DNA from: Chelydra serpentina
Lineage: Eukaryota > Chordata > Testudines > Chelydridae
NCBI GenBank assembly: GCA_037349315.1
Contig: JBAIAC010000280.1
Location: 124,001-188,000, forward strand
DNA: 64,000 nucleotides
Direction of reading: 5' to 3'
The notes beneath the pieces are model-generated. The model did no database searches and was not told the DNA's origin. It saw only the letters and a program-made list of their open reading frames with translations. Positions 22,572 to 34,962 of this stretch are shown here, piece after piece; positions within the stretch are counted from its first letter, which is position 1; each line of letters opens with the position of its first letter. A program made the translations under genes and the position numbers.

Positions 22572-23060
22572 CACCCAGCAGGGTGCACGGGGCTGTACAT
22601 AGCCAGGGGACACCGTGGTTGCTGGATGCCCCTCCATGGAGCCAGGGCTCCCCCTAGTGGTGTCCTGCAGTAGCTCCCCCTCCAGAGCAGCTGGTGCTAC
22701 TGCCAGGGGGTGCCCTCGCCTGACGTCCGGTGCCCCACGCTCGTCCCTCCTGCCCGTCCGCTCTTTCCTGCCCGCTTTCCCTCCCCCGCAAATAAAAGCC
22801 ACCTGCACCTAGGGGTCGGTTTATACCCCACACCGCTGCTGAACCCCCTAGTCTGGATGGCAGGACACGCCGTCAGCAGCTGCCTCGTCTATTGCATCCA
22901 CCTGTGAGCCTGGACTCCTGGGTTCTCTCCCTGGCTCTGGGAGGGGAGTGCGGTCCAGTGAGTCCAGCCCGGCACCTTCTACGTGAGAGGAACCCCGGCA
23001 CCCTCTGCAGGAGCTGGTGCTCAAAGGGCTGGGGGTCGGGGGTTCGATCCTGGGGTGCAT
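22572..23060 (+). repeat. 3' UTR-like sequence of the SULT exon and unit junction
   Basis: It matches 38925-39440 closely and includes AATAAA at 22791-22796. The match ends in a GGTTCGATCCTGGGG segment that also lies 3' of genes A and D (3080, 58525), marking where each repeat unit meets the next receptor gene. Confidence 0.6.
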
Positions 23061-23309
23061 TTGTCAGGTCGGGAGCTGTTTGGGGGGGATTCTCTGAGGC
23101 AGGGAGGTTTGGGGGCAGGGAGGTTTTTCTGCCGGAGTCTCAGCGCCCCGAGGGGAAGTGGCTCATCCCCCCGGGGAGATTCTTTTCTCCGCACGGCCGG
23201 ATCCAGGCTCCTGGGGGTGCAGAGAGAGGGCGGGTTACAGGGGCCCTTGTCACCCTTGGCCCAGCCTCTGGAGGAGCGAGGGGCACAGAGGTGTGGGGGG
23301 TCACCTCAC

Positions 23310-26300
23310 CTAGGGCGCCCCCCTCGGGCGGCTGTAATAGGCCTCAGCCAGGATCAGCCCCAGGACGAGCAGGACCGCGGCGCCCAGCACCAGGCGGGCG
23401 ATGTTGGCGCGGGTGAAATCCAGGTGCCCCGGGGGGGCTGCTGCGGGGGGAAGGGGAGAGTCACTCGGCAGCTCGGATGGGGAGATCAGCAGCTGGCGCT
23501 GCCCTGGGAGCAGAACCCCCAACCCCCCTCCCCCTCCATCTGGCAGGTCTGGCTCTGAGGCCTCGGCTTCCCCGACAAAGCAGTTCCCGGGTGGATGAAC
23601 TGCCCCTGCCCCGAGGCCCCACCCCCCACTCACTCCACTTGTTTTCACTGGGCCGGGGCAGGGGGTTGGGATGCGGGAGGGGGTGAAGGCTCCAGCTGGG
23701 GATGCAGGCTTTGGGGTGGAGCCAGGGATGAGGGATTTTGGGTGAGGAGGGGGCTTAGGGCTGGGGCAGGGGGTTGAGGCGCAGAAGGGGTGAGGTCTCT
23801 GGGAGGGAGTTTGGGTGAGGAGGGGGCTCAGGGCTGGGGAGGAGGGTTGCGGCGTGGGAGGGGTTTGGACTCTGGGAGGGAGTTTGGGTGAGGGAAGGGG
23901 CTCAGGGCACGGGGTTGGGGCATGGGACGGGGTGCGGGGTGCAGGCTTCAGGCAGCTCTTACCTCAGACGGCTCCCAGGAAGTGGCCGGCATGTCCCGCC
24001 AGCTCCCAGGCAAAGGGGCAGCCAGGGGGCTCTGCGCGCTGCCCCTGCCCGCAGGCATTGCCCCCCTGCAGCTCCCATTGGCTGTGGTTCCTGACCAATG
24101 GGAGTTGCGGACATGGCCCTCGGGGCGGGGCCAGTGCACAGAGCCCCTGTGTCCACCCTGCGCCTAGGAGCCGGAGGGAGATGCCGGCTGCTTCCCGGGA
24201 GCCACACAGAGCAACAGCAGGCAGGGAACCGGCCAGCCCCACTGTGCTGCCACCCGGACTTTTAACTGCCCCACCAGGGTCCCTTTGCAACCAGATGTTC
24301 CAGTCAAAAACCGGACACCTGGCAACCCTGGCCCCAGGCCCCGCCCGGGCACCCAGCTGATCCCAACCCCAGAGCCCGGTCCCCCGGATCCTGTCCCTCT
24401 CCTGGGATCTCCCAGTCGCTTCCAGGCAGCAGCCGACAGGACAGGAGGTGCCGGAGGAGCTGGGGGTCTGGTCTCCCCCTGGTGTCTGGGCTCATGCACC
24501 AAGAGTCACTGCCCCCATCCCACCCAACCAGCCCCCACCCCCGGGGGCGGCTCCTTGGGCAGCATGAGCCTTCCAGGGCTGGTTCAAGGGTGATTCCCCC
24601 CTGGCCTCTGTACCTGGCCCCACACTGCCTGGGTGGGTGGGAGCCGGCGTCGCTCCAGGCTGGGTTGGGTCAGTTCCCCCTGCGGGAATAGAACCAGTGT
24701 CTGTCGGGGCGGGGGGAAGGGCTGAAACAGCAACTCAGTAATCGCACCCCCCACTCAGGTTCAATCCTCACTGTCAGGGAGGGGGAGGGGTTTCGTGGCT
24801 AGGGCCGGTGCCTGCTCAGCAGCCCCTGGGCTCAGATTCCTCTGTGGCCAGCGTTTGCAGAGGTCTCCACTAACTGGGGGCATCTCGGTTTGTGGGTGCT
24901 CGGCCTGGGATCCCCCAAGACTGATCCCCCCCCCCCCCCAAGGAAGGACACTTTTGGAAACCGCAACGTGCTCCCATCACACAGAGTCTGTGGCTGCGGC
25001 AGGAGCTGGGCCAGATCTCCTGGGTCCCAGCCCAGCACCGTGTCCACCAAGCCACCGATTCTTCTGCAGCCCCTGCCTCATTCAGGCCCGGCCGGGGCAC
25101 TGCCTGGGCTGGGGCCGGGAGAACAGAGGGGAGGGGATCACGGGATTAAATAGTGACTCTCGGTTCCTACACACAAGGGGCAGCGTTAAAGTGGCCTCCC
25201 TGCCCTGAGTCTCCAGGGGGGTGCTGCTCCCCCCTGGCTGGGGAACCCCCCAGAAACTCCGTCCCCGCTCCCCGGCCGGGCGTCCCCTCTGCTGGGCCCA
25301 GGGCTCACGGAGACCCCCTGGCCCTGGCTGGGTGTGGGGCTGGGAGCCGAGGTGCTGGGCTGGGCCCCTCACCTGCTACAATGATCTGCACAGGGTCACT
25401 GGGCTCCGAGTAGGCAGCTGGTCCTGTTTTGTTGCTATAACGACAGGTGTAGTTTCCACTCTGTTCCCGTCTGGCGCTGGTGATGGGAAATTCAGCCTCA
25501 GAGCCAGCAGGGTCCGTGTAATTCAGATAGTTCCCGTCTCCAGCCTTGTAGAGGAGGAACCTAATGCCCAGGCGCTGATGCCGACACCGGATGGTGACGT
25601 TTCCCCCCACGGGGATCACCCCAGTGGGGCTGACGGAGATGGAGGGTTTGGGGTGGGTCCCCTCTGGATTCACAAACAAACCGGCAGTAAGTGGGGGTGA
25701 CACAAACCGCGTCCGTCTGATTCAATCCTCTGCCCACCTGTCGCTCCAGCGTTTTACCCCCCGCCCGTCCCTGGGGTGCAGGCCCGGCCCCGCGGCTCAC
25801 AGCCGGGGACAGACACAGGAGGGGGAAGGAGATTTCCAGTCTCAGATTCCGTCAGTTCTCCAGGGTCAGTTCAGGCCCAGGGGCGGCGAGTTATATACAC
25901 TCGTGGTGCCCGGGCTCCAGCAATATTCAGGGCCCAGGGGCCCAGCTCCACCCCGCCCCCCCTGCCCCCGCCCCACACCTCACTTGAGTGTCCCCCGGCC
26001 TCCCCTTGCTGCCCCCGGGCACCTCCCCAGGTCCCAGAGCAGAATGTCCCTGTCCCTCCCCTGCTGCTCCGGGCTGCCGCTGCCGGGTCCTAGCGCCCCC
26101 TGTCCGAACTGCCCCTGCCCCTGCCCTTCCCCCTCAGACCCTTTCATTCTCCAACGGGACCCTGCACCAGTACAGCCGCCCCCCTGCCCGCAGTCACCGC
26201 TCCTGCACCCCAATCCCCTGCCCCAGACCAGGGCCTGTACCCCAGACCTCCTCCCCCACCCAAACACCCTCCCAGAGCCTTGGGCAGGTGGGGGGCAGCG

Positions 26301-27342
26301 TTTGGGTGGGGGCGGGTTCTGGGCACCACCAAAATTTCTACAAACCTGCCACCCCTGTTCAGCCCTGCCCCCACTGCAGTCAGGAGTGACTCCAGATTCA
26401 ACCTGGGGGGCAGAGATCAGAATCTGGCCCTTTCCCCACTGCACTTAGGGGGTGAATATGGATCTATCCTGCAGGGTTCCTGGTCCAAATTCGGGTCCTT
26501 AGCGCAAGCGACTCCCAGGACAGAGCCCACCCCCACCCCCGCCAAAAAAAACCACATTTGCAAAATCCCCCGGTTGTTCTAACATTTTCCTGCCCACCCC
26601 TGGGGCTCTAATTCCGGCTCTGCTCCGGCCCAAACCGCTCTCAGCCGCTGGGGATTTAGCTCCGCTCTGCACGGTGCCGGGGCCTCTTTGGGGACGGGAT
26701 ATTTCCAAAGCCGTTCAGGGGACGTTCCCAACGCCGGGTCGGGCTGAGCCTGACCCACAAGCAAAGCAGTGACACGCGGGTGCAGCAAGCCGAGGGCTGA
26801 GACACAACGGTGCCTTGCTCCAGTCCCTCTGCGTGTCCACTTCTTACAGCCCTGCTCTGACCGACCCATTCCCCGGGGCTACTGCCAGCTACCCAGGCAC
26901 CGTTCGGGGGCACTGCGGGGTGGCTGGTGCCTTCACTCTGTATTTCCTGGGGGCAGAGCTTCGAGTGCCGGTGAATTCACCCTGTGTGGTGCCCATCCCT
27001 GTAATGAGTGGGGCGAGGTCTCAGTCCCTACATACGTGTGTGAGAGGGAGCAGAGGTCTGACAGGATCATCCCTTTGGGGGATCTGCGCCCCCCAACCCC
27101 CACCCACGTCCCTCGTCCTTAATGTGGAAATTCCCCCAGCTGCCCCATTCCCCACAGATACTCACCTCCCGACACCCTGCTCCGCCCGGCCAGCCAGCAG
27201 CCTGGAAAGGAGACAGGTCGTTATGGACCAGATCCCAGAGCAACTGGATCCTACACCCTGGTCTCAGACCCTCCCCACCCATGGGCACACGCCCTGGCTG
27301 TCTCAGATACTCACCGAGGAGGACGGTGACAGCAAACACCAT
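23310..27342 (-). CDS. leukocyte Ig-like receptor gene B, short activating type
   Basis: Four minus-strand exons join in phase: 27342-27315 (MVFAVTVLL), 27201-27166 (36 bp, GCWLAGRSRVSG), 25663-25373 (Ig domain, 291 bp) and 23440-23310 (stalk, membrane, tail). They give 486 nt, 161 residues. All junctions have GT/AG, and every intron is phase 1 as in mammalian LILR/KIR genes. The Ig domain has both Cys (TIRC, YTCRY) and three N-glycosylation motifs (NVT, NYT, NKT). The membrane exon reads [19 protein letters not shown] with an Arg near its outer edge, then a short tail. In this family that Arg pairs with the acidic residue of FcR-gamma-type adaptors to deliver activating signals. Stop TAG abuts a GTGAGG donor, so a 3' UTR exon may follow. 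No transcript evidence is available. Confidence 0.85.
23955..24335. repeat. GC-rich interspersed repeat ending ACCTGGCAACC
   Basis: This intronic repeat contains CTCCCATTGGCTGTGG and ends AAAACCGGACACCTGGCAACC. A second copy lies at 61195-61535 in gene D with the same order of landmarks. The superfamily is not determined. It sits between the Ig and membrane exons of gene B. Confidence 0.6.
24500..24770. repeat. unit-specific intronic segment
   Basis: It carries GGGTGGGAGCCGG, CGCTCCAGGCTGGGT and GGGAATAGAACCAG. The same segment occurs once in each receptor gene, between the membrane exon and the nearest Ig exon: 4130-4370 in A, 48575-48710 in C and 59280-59510 in D. It is ancestral to the tandem units. 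Confidence 0.65.
25373..25663 (-). other. Ig exon of gene B
   Basis: The 97-codon, phase 1-1 exon starts EGTHPKPSISVSPTG and ends SEPSDPVQIIVA. It has the LRC-type C2 fold pattern: GGNVTIRC, FLLYKAGD, EFPITSARRE, NYTCRYSNKT. Flanking intron sequence is nearly identical to that around 51498-51788 in gene C. Confidence 0.9.
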
Positions 27343-28045
27343 GACAGGGCCAGTGGGGGGCCCCTCAGCGCTGCCACCAACACCAGCCTGAGGCCCGAGT
27401 GCGAGCGGAATGAGGAACTGCGCTGGGGGCTGCAGCCCCAGGAAGCCCGTGATGCGCTCGGCCCCTTTCTTCCCATCAGATGGTTCCTCTGCAACCTCCA
27501 GCCCAAATCTACTGTGATCAGAGCAAAGCCAGCTCCCTGCAACGTCCAGCAAACCACATCCCCTCCTGCAGCTGCCTGGTTCCCCCCCCCCCACCCCTCG
27601 CACATCACCTCCCAGCCCCACATGGGAGCTGCCCAGTCTGGGGACCAGCTGGGAAAGGGGGAATCTCAGGAGGTGTCAAGAGATGCCCAGGCTGCCCTGA
27701 CCTTTTCCAGCAGGCCCGTCTAGCCTCCCTGGAGCAGCAGCTCAGAGCAGAGGAGGGCTCCCGCCCCCCCCACCCCCCCACACACACAGTGCCCCCCACG
27801 AGCGACCCTCTCCCATGGAGTGGGGCAGAGATTCCTTCCTGACCCGGCTGGGCTCAGCACCTGCCCTGGAGCATAAGGATGGAGGGGCTTTGCCAATTTC
27901 CTTCTCTGATAGTGTCGCTGGAGATGCTGTTCTTAGCCCAGTGGTGTGGGACAGAGACAGGGGGCTGCGGGGGGTTGTGGTTTCCAGCCCCTGTAACAGG
28001 GGGAGGGAGGGATACATTTACATCCTGAGTTGTTAAAGAAGCAGC

Positions 28046-28100
28046 CGATAAAGCCACGAAAGGGGAAGTCTGTCCAGAGCCGGCGCTCACTTCCTGTCTC
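28046..28100 (-). promoter_or_regulatory. candidate myeloid promoter block of gene B
   Basis: This stretch is conserved with 54290-54345 upstream of gene C at a similar distance (about 0.7 kb) from the start codon. It contains AAAGGGGAAGT (28059-28069), close to the PU.1 consensus, and ACTTCCTGT (28089-28097), an ETS core in reverse. PU.1/ETS sites drive many myeloid receptor genes. Promoter use is inferred. Confidence 0.4.
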
Positions 28101-28109
28101 TGCTACTGC

Positions 28110-28620
28110 CAGTGTCTTGTTCGAGAGCAAGAATAGCAAGGCCAGTCAAGCGTTCCTGACTCATTGTAGAACGGAGCTAGCTTTTAACGAGCTTTAGTTT
28201 TGAGAAACTGCGTTCTCCTGATGCTACTGTTACAGGAATTGTCAGTAGAAGACGAGTGGCAATGTACACATTAGGATAGATGTCAACAAGTTTGCTCGTA
28301 TGAATAAACTGTACAATGTCCATCACCGATTTTGCATGTGGCAACATTGATGACAATGTTCTCAATTCTTCGTATAGTTCAAGTCCGTTTAAATCAAAAC
28401 TATCACCATGCCTCAGGAGGCTCTCTAGGTTCTTGCACTTTGTCATTAGCTGCTCTTGTTTTCCTTTCTCATTGAATTTAGTTATGTCATACAAAAACCC
28501 AAACTGCTCATCTAGATGAAGGTAGCACAGAAATGTTCCAGAAGCCCTATTGTGCCTTATTGTTGTTTGCAAAGACGTTAGCAATAACAGCACATTTTGG
28601 GCACTGCCAGATATACACGA
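28110..28620 (-). pseudogene. hAT transposase C-terminal fragment
   Basis: The 138-codon frame ends in the hAT dimerisation region (YPNVYIATRLLLTIPVTVASGER, FSKLKLVKS). An in-frame TAG follows at the conserved Lys-Ser, after which LRSTMSQERLTGLAILAL continues the homology. The catalytic N-terminal part is missing. It abuts the promoter-like block of gene B. Confidence 0.88.
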
Positions 28621-28624
28621 TAAA

Positions 28625-29470
28625 TCACTGCCTCTAAAGTTCCATCAAAAACTGACATTTTCACAGCTCTAGCATGATCTGCCGCACAGATTCGTCACAA
28701 GGAAGTGTCCCTGGGCTTTTAAACTCACATTAACCATGTATTTACTTTATGAAAGTTGGACAAACCATTGTGAAAAACGTAAGACATTGACTGCCCAGCC
28801 TCTGGGCTGGCAAAAGCTGTACTGACTCACTGGGGAAAAAAGCAAGAGAATCTTAGTACAACATATGGTCACTCTAGACACTAGTCAGGAGATGAGCATA
28901 TTACAGTTGTTGGAGGGCTCTGTTTAGCAGTAACAGGGCTATAGGGAAGCCAGTCAACATGTTTTGTTTCTCTGATAAAAACTGGCCCACTCCCTGCCCC
29001 AAACCAAACTTGTCACAAATAATTGTCAACAACGTAATTTTCTGGTTTTGGCTAAGATATTGATTTTTTAAAAAAAATATTGAAATTGGATTCAGGCTTG
29101 TTAGCAAGCATTTTTGGCAAACAAAGTTGTTAAAGACAATCTAAAAGGCAACACAGTCCTGCTTCCATGCTTGGCTTACCCCCCAGCTTGCTGGTCCAAC
29201 AACTTCAGGAGAGGAGGAGATAGGTGGAAAGCCGCAGGACCCCCAAATCCACCTCTTGGGGTGCAGAGTGGCAACAGCAGCAGCAAACCCTCAGGTCTGA
29301 TCACAGGCCACTGGGCACCACCGCCAGCCCCACGGACCATGGTGAAGATAGCACTGCATCTGATCTCAGGGACGGGCACCCACGGAGTCACAGCAGCTCA
29401 TCCTGCCCTGCACAGCTCCCCCCGGATGAGATGGATCGCTGCCAGCCCGGAGGAGAGACACGCTCCCCAG
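28625..29470. other. no gene recognised
   Basis: An AT-rich then mixed intergenic stretch. The left part may be more of the decayed hAT element. Nothing else is identifiable. Confidence 0.4.
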
Positions 29471-29473
29471 CTA

Positions 29474-29690
29474 GGGTGACCAGATGTCCTGATTTTATAG
29501 GGCCAGTCCCGAAATTTGGGGCTTTGTCTTATATAGGCACCAATTACCCCCCACCTAGGGTGACCAGACAGCAAGGGTGAAAAATCAGGACAGGGGGTGG
29601 GGGGTAATAGGAGCCTATATAAGAAGAAGACCCCAAAATTGGGACTATCCCTATAAAAGTGGGACATCTGGTCACCCTACTCCAACCCCC
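29474..29690. repeat. nested short palindromic repeat elements
   Basis: CTAGGGTGACCAGATGTCC on the left is mirrored by GGACATCTGGTCACCCTA on the right, with a second CTAGGGTGACCAGA inside. The interior carries GGTAATAGGAGCCTATATAAG as at 6443-6575, so one copy seems to have entered another. Confidence 0.65.
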
Positions 29691-31953
29691 TGTCCTGATT
29701 TTTCACACATGTTATCCCCAGCCCAGGATTTTCTTGTTTTTAACTTGTTTTTTCCAGTGGTTTGCATGCAGAGCGGGTGGGACTCAGTTTCCCTGGGTGT
29801 TACGGGTTTAATGAGGTGATGGGAGAGGGAGTTTGTGGTTATAGGGGACCCGTGAGGGAACTTGGGACCCAGCCAATGGCCTGGAGAATGGAGACCCCAG
29901 CGACTGGTGACCGGGAGGCCCAGCTCAGGAGTCGCAGCCGGTTCTGGCCAGTGGGGGGACAATGGGCTGTGGGGAGAGGACCCCGGTGACCTGACGAGCT
30001 GGTTCCAGCCAGAGGGGCCAGAGGACAGAAGAGGGGAGAGGGGGCCCAGGCGACCCTGTTTACCTGGAGAGAAGACAATGGACAGAGGGGGGCTGGGGGC
30101 CGGTGATATCAGATGCCCGGCTGGGAAGCAGGGGGGCTCTGGGCTGCAGGGAGGGAGCAGGCAGAGCCCCCCTGGATGCAGGGGAGACTGGGATGTGCTG
30201 TGCTGAGGGAGGCCAGGCCTGAGACCCGGAGTGTTTCCTGTGCTGGGTTCAGACGCTCAATAAACCCTCCTGTGTTATGCTGGCTGCTGGCTGAGAGTCG
30301 CTCCGGGTGAGAGATCAGGGGACATTATTCCCTCTGGGAGTGGAGGCCCCGGGGGCACAGAGCGAGGGGACTCCCTGAGGGGGCCCACGGCGAGAAACAG
30401 GTGTGCTAAGGCTCAGAGAGGTGTGGCTCCAGGAGGGGGAGGGGCTGAACCCCGAGAGAGAGTGGACCCCCGAGAAGGGCTGTCGCACTGAAGGGGGTTC
30501 TCCCCACAGACCGCACAGGCCAAGAGTGGGCACGACCTGTGAGTCCGTGACACCATGCGTCACACCCCCAACGTGAGACTGTGTAGAAGGGCGAAATTAG
30601 AGCTCCTGGATGCACCTTAAGGACCTCTCAACATTAGTATGAGCTGTGCTTACATTGAATTCTTTGTAAGGCCAAATTCTGGATGTCTGCATTGGCCCCA
30701 GCCAAAATTTAGTCCACACTTTGTGAAACACTTTAGTGATTCCGGGGTTTGGTCTATGTGTTAACTTAACATAGCCATTAATGTTTTTCAAAGAGCACTT
30801 ACTCTGGCCTTCAGCCATGGAGGCTGTGAGGTGTTGTACCTCAGTTTCCCTTTGTGCACAGCAGTTCACGCTTGTCGTGGTCGTTCTGCTGTGGAAAGTT
30901 TTAGAAATGTGTCTATGCATTAGCTGTGGGACCGTAACGTTATTAGGCTTTTTAATGCAAAGTGTGTTCTTGTTGAACCCAACAGAATAATCATAAGGGT
31001 TTCGATTATGCACCAGTCTCAACATGTTTAGGGGTTTTTTCAAGAGACCCTGCACATTGTACGTTTTTACAGTTCTTGGTATCAGCCCCACGGTCACAAA
31101 AGTGAACATTAGCATTAACATTAACATCAAAGTTATTACAAGTGCACATTCACAACCATTTTTGTTATGCCACGTCTTTGGCTCAATACCACTGGGGTTT
31201 TGGCATTTTAGGGGTAACCTGTGGCTTTCATTAGCATGATAAACTCTTTCCCTTTCTCCCTGTTCCGGAGGGTCAAAATCTGAGCTCTTTTGCTTTACAG
31301 AGTCCATTGGCTGGCTGGGTGCCTCCTCTTTGCTAATGGCTATGGGCAAGTCTCTCTCCCTCCACTCAATCAGGTAATTTGCATCAACACAGACAGTAGC
31401 TTGTTTACTAGTTTTCAGATCCTCAACCTTTCCCAATTCCCCTGCTGGATTCTGTCTTAAAGAGATACCGTCCATTTTCACTACCATGTTAGATTCAAGG
31501 TTCTTTTGTCCTTCCCTTACCAACCTCTGCTTCCACATGGAATCAGGTGTCAAGTCCACTAGAGACTACAAGACATCTCCAAAATATCTAGAGAGGAGAG
31601 TTTACCTGCCGTCCCCTGTATTCTCCAGAGATTAAGGGCACAGCTGTTCTCCTGCTCTCCAGCCTTCCCTCTGAACCCGAGATACAGACTGTTCACTCAA
31701 AGAATCAACATGGAGACAGCCCTGTCCCAACACCATAGTCTCCCCAACAAGCTGGTTAAGCTTATAGAGCTCTTTAAACTCCCTAACAATTTTATTCCAC
31801 CTGAAATCTCCTCAAAGCTGTCCACACTGGATTTTTTTCAAAGCATATTCAGTGGATTCATTTTCATTTGAAAGACTTTGGCCACTAGGCACCAACACAC
31901 TTTCCTCGGAAGAGAGACGGTTTACTATCAACAATGGCCCTTTAAGAGTCAAT

Positions 31954-32448
31954 TGTCACGGAGTATAGGGGAGTCCGGCCCTGCACCCCTCTTCCCCGGA
32001 TTCACTGGGAGTCTCAGCCAGCCAGTAGAACAGAAGGTTTATTAGAGATGCCAGGAACACAGTCCAACCAGAGCTTGTCAGTACATCCAGGACCCCTCAG
32101 TCGGGTCCTTCCGGGGGGCAGGGAGCTTAGACCCCAGCCTGGGGGCTCCCTGCATTTCGCCCCACAGCTCCTAATGGGGCAGGGAGGCCAGACCCTGTCT
32201 GCCCCCCTCCCCTCCTCTTCCCAAGCCAGCTCCAAACTGAAAACAAAAAGCCAAACCTCCAGCAGGCTCTTTCCCTCCCCCGGAGCCCCTCCTCTAGCCT
32301 GTCCATTCTCCCAGCCAAAGGTGTCACCTCCCAACCCCCGTCCTGGCTCATGTTACAGCCTCAGGTAAAGTCTCGCATTCCCAATGCAGCCTTTCCCAAT
32401 GCAGCCAGCCTCCCAGGTCAGATCCATCTCGCTCTCTACCCCGTCACA
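31954..32448 (-). mobile_element. solo LTR, copy 2 (TSD TCAAT)
   Basis: Duplicate of the LTR at 12161-12655, with the same TCAAT repeats at 31949-31953 and 32449-32453. Confidence 0.9.
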
Positions 32449-33431
32449 TCAATGAAAACCATTCCTTCTCACAGACTTCACCAAAACATTATTTTCCTTC
32501 TGCAATATCATGCACTGCAACAGGCTCTTTCTGAGCTTTATTTAAGTCCAGAATCGACTTTGACACAACAGACAAATCACCAAACTCCTTCTGAGTTTCA
32601 CTTACATCCACAATCACCCCTGGCCCAGCAGGAGGATTTTCACAAAACCCCCTTTGAGGTAAACTGCTAGACTTCATAGCATTCTCTTCCTTGTTAGAAA
32701 TCTCCACACTGTCAGTGGGTAACAGAGTCAAATCACCTTCATGCTTTCCTTGTGCCCTGGCTGTGATATCACCCTGATCAGACAAGGTTGTCATATCTTT
32801 ACCCAGCAACACACTAGCAACAGGGTAAATAAAAGCACCAGAATTATGACATCAACTGGATGCAACCTAGTTACAACCTCATCATCCCTAGCAGACACAA
32901 ATTCAGGTCCATTTCCTTCCTGGGCTTTAGTTGTAGCCAGAATCAACTGATACATTTTCAACCATCATAGGCTGACAGGCTTCTTCTGTCTGCTCTACAC
33001 ACAGAAAAGAGCTGGAGAAACATTCCCCTTTACCAGACACACAGCTTGGGATCTCATTTCCCTCGGCCCAGCACACAGGGCTGTTCACAGACAACTGCTT
33101 GGAGACTGGGGTAGCTCCCTTCCTAGGCAAGTCATATCCCCTGACAGACACAGGAACCTTTCCTTCACTGTCACAATTCTCCACACTGGTAACAGGTAAA
33201 GTCTAGGGATACTCACGTTCCACTCTCCTGGCCTTCCCAAACTGCTGGTTAGACAAAGCCATCAGCTCAGAAGGCTGCCAAGGCTCATCCAAACTCTCTC
33301 TGCCTTCCCCTCCCTTAACAGATAAACGGCTGTTTTCCACAAATAGCGTCTTAATACACGGAGCTACTTTAAGCACGTCACTTTTACCTGGGTCAGGCTG
33401 ACTTTCCCAAGCTTTACTAGCCAACAATTTA

Positions 33432-33904
33432 AAGAGGCTAATTAATTAAGGGGGGGGGGGACTTCTGAAGTGATAAACAAGATAGCCCATTGTGGACGGT
33501 TACCATCAACTAGATACCATCAACTCAGGGTTGAACAGAGACGGGGAATGGCTCGGCCATTGCGTTAATTGAATCTATTTCCCTTAAGTTAACTATCCTC
33601 ACTCACACCTTTGTGTCAACTGTCCACGATGGGCTATCTTGTTTATCACTTCAAGTTTTCCCCCCCCTGCTGATATAGTTCCTCTGAATTAATTAGCCTC
33701 TTACAGTTGGTATAGGCACTCCCACCTTTCCATGTTTCTCTGACTGTATAAATATCTGCTCACTGTATGTTCCATTCCATGCGTCTGATGAAGTGGGTTC
33801 TAACCCACGAAAGCTTATGCTGAAATAAATGTGTTAGTCTCTAAGGTGCCACAAGTAATCCTGTTCTTTTTGCTGACACAGACTCACACGGCTGCTACTC
33901 TGAA
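33432..33904. mobile_element. foldback retroelement, copy 2
   Basis: Duplicate of 13661-14135. The left target duplication has one change (ACTAGCCAACAATTTA). The hammerhead-like motif is at 33785-33812. Confidence 0.75.
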
Positions 33905-34962
33905 ACTAGACAACAATTTATCACTCACCAAGACTGTCCCCCTTCCTTCCTCAGTTAGGGCTTTAACCTCATCACCAACTTTAATTTGCTTTAGAGAAAC
34001 ACTTCCCTGAGCCATAGCTAATGCCAGTTTCACTTCCGAGATACCAGACAGACACTCAGAAATTTTTTCCACATATGCACGGCTGCTTGGCACAGACAAA
34101 CAGACGTCTTCCTCAGACAAACATTTGGAGAAACCCTCCATAGTAGACACAGGTTCAGGATTATTTCTTTCCTGTGACTGGTTTATGTCAACCTGACTGA
34201 ACAAAGCTTTAATATCATCCCCAATCAAAAGATTCTTCGGCAATAACTTTCTTACACCAGCTATAAATTCATGTTTAGCACCATTCCATTCCAGATGGAT
34301 TCTGGCTAAAGGCACACTTACAGCAAACTCATAGAGGATTTCAGTATTCACCCTCTTATTTGGTAAATGATCTTCCTCCTTGACAAGATCTGCTTTAACA
34401 AGAGTGACGTTAGAAGCTGTAATTTGCCCTAAACAGATTTGACCATTGACTTTTACGTTCTCTGCACAAGTGATGGGGTTACCTTCACCCGAGCTCACAG
34501 GAACAGCATTTACATAAAGGTGGCAGTGTTGGGGTAGATTTGGTTACACACAGAGACAACTGCTTAGAGTCAAACAAGACACCAACAATGTTACAAACTG
34601 CATAGATTCGATCCCCATCTTTGCTGTTGGGAGGAGCTGCTTTTTCAGGATGATACAGTTCCTGTTGTCCCATTATTCTTTTGAGTTGGAGCTGAAGTCT
34701 GTCCACTTTTTCCTTAGCTTCTAGTTCCTGCAGTCGAATATATGCCGTTCTTTGTCCATGTTGAGAACACCGGCGGTTCTCTTTCAGCAGCTTCTCCTTC
34801 CATATCAGCTATTTTTGCTTTTGTTCAAGTTCTAACTCCTGGTTTCTCACTGCAACCATTTTTACTGGGGCGGCTTCCTTCTCACTGGCAATTAACAGAT
34901 TTTTCAGTTCCTGCTCTAGGGCCTTTTTCTTAAAAGACAACCCCCTCCTTGAGCACAATACT

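Noticed and set aside
24830..25160. A stalk exon in gene B equivalent to 61720-61782 of gene D
   Set aside because: Some flanking similarity (TTTAATCCC) is visible, but the acceptor AG and donor are not preserved, and the gene joins in phase without it.
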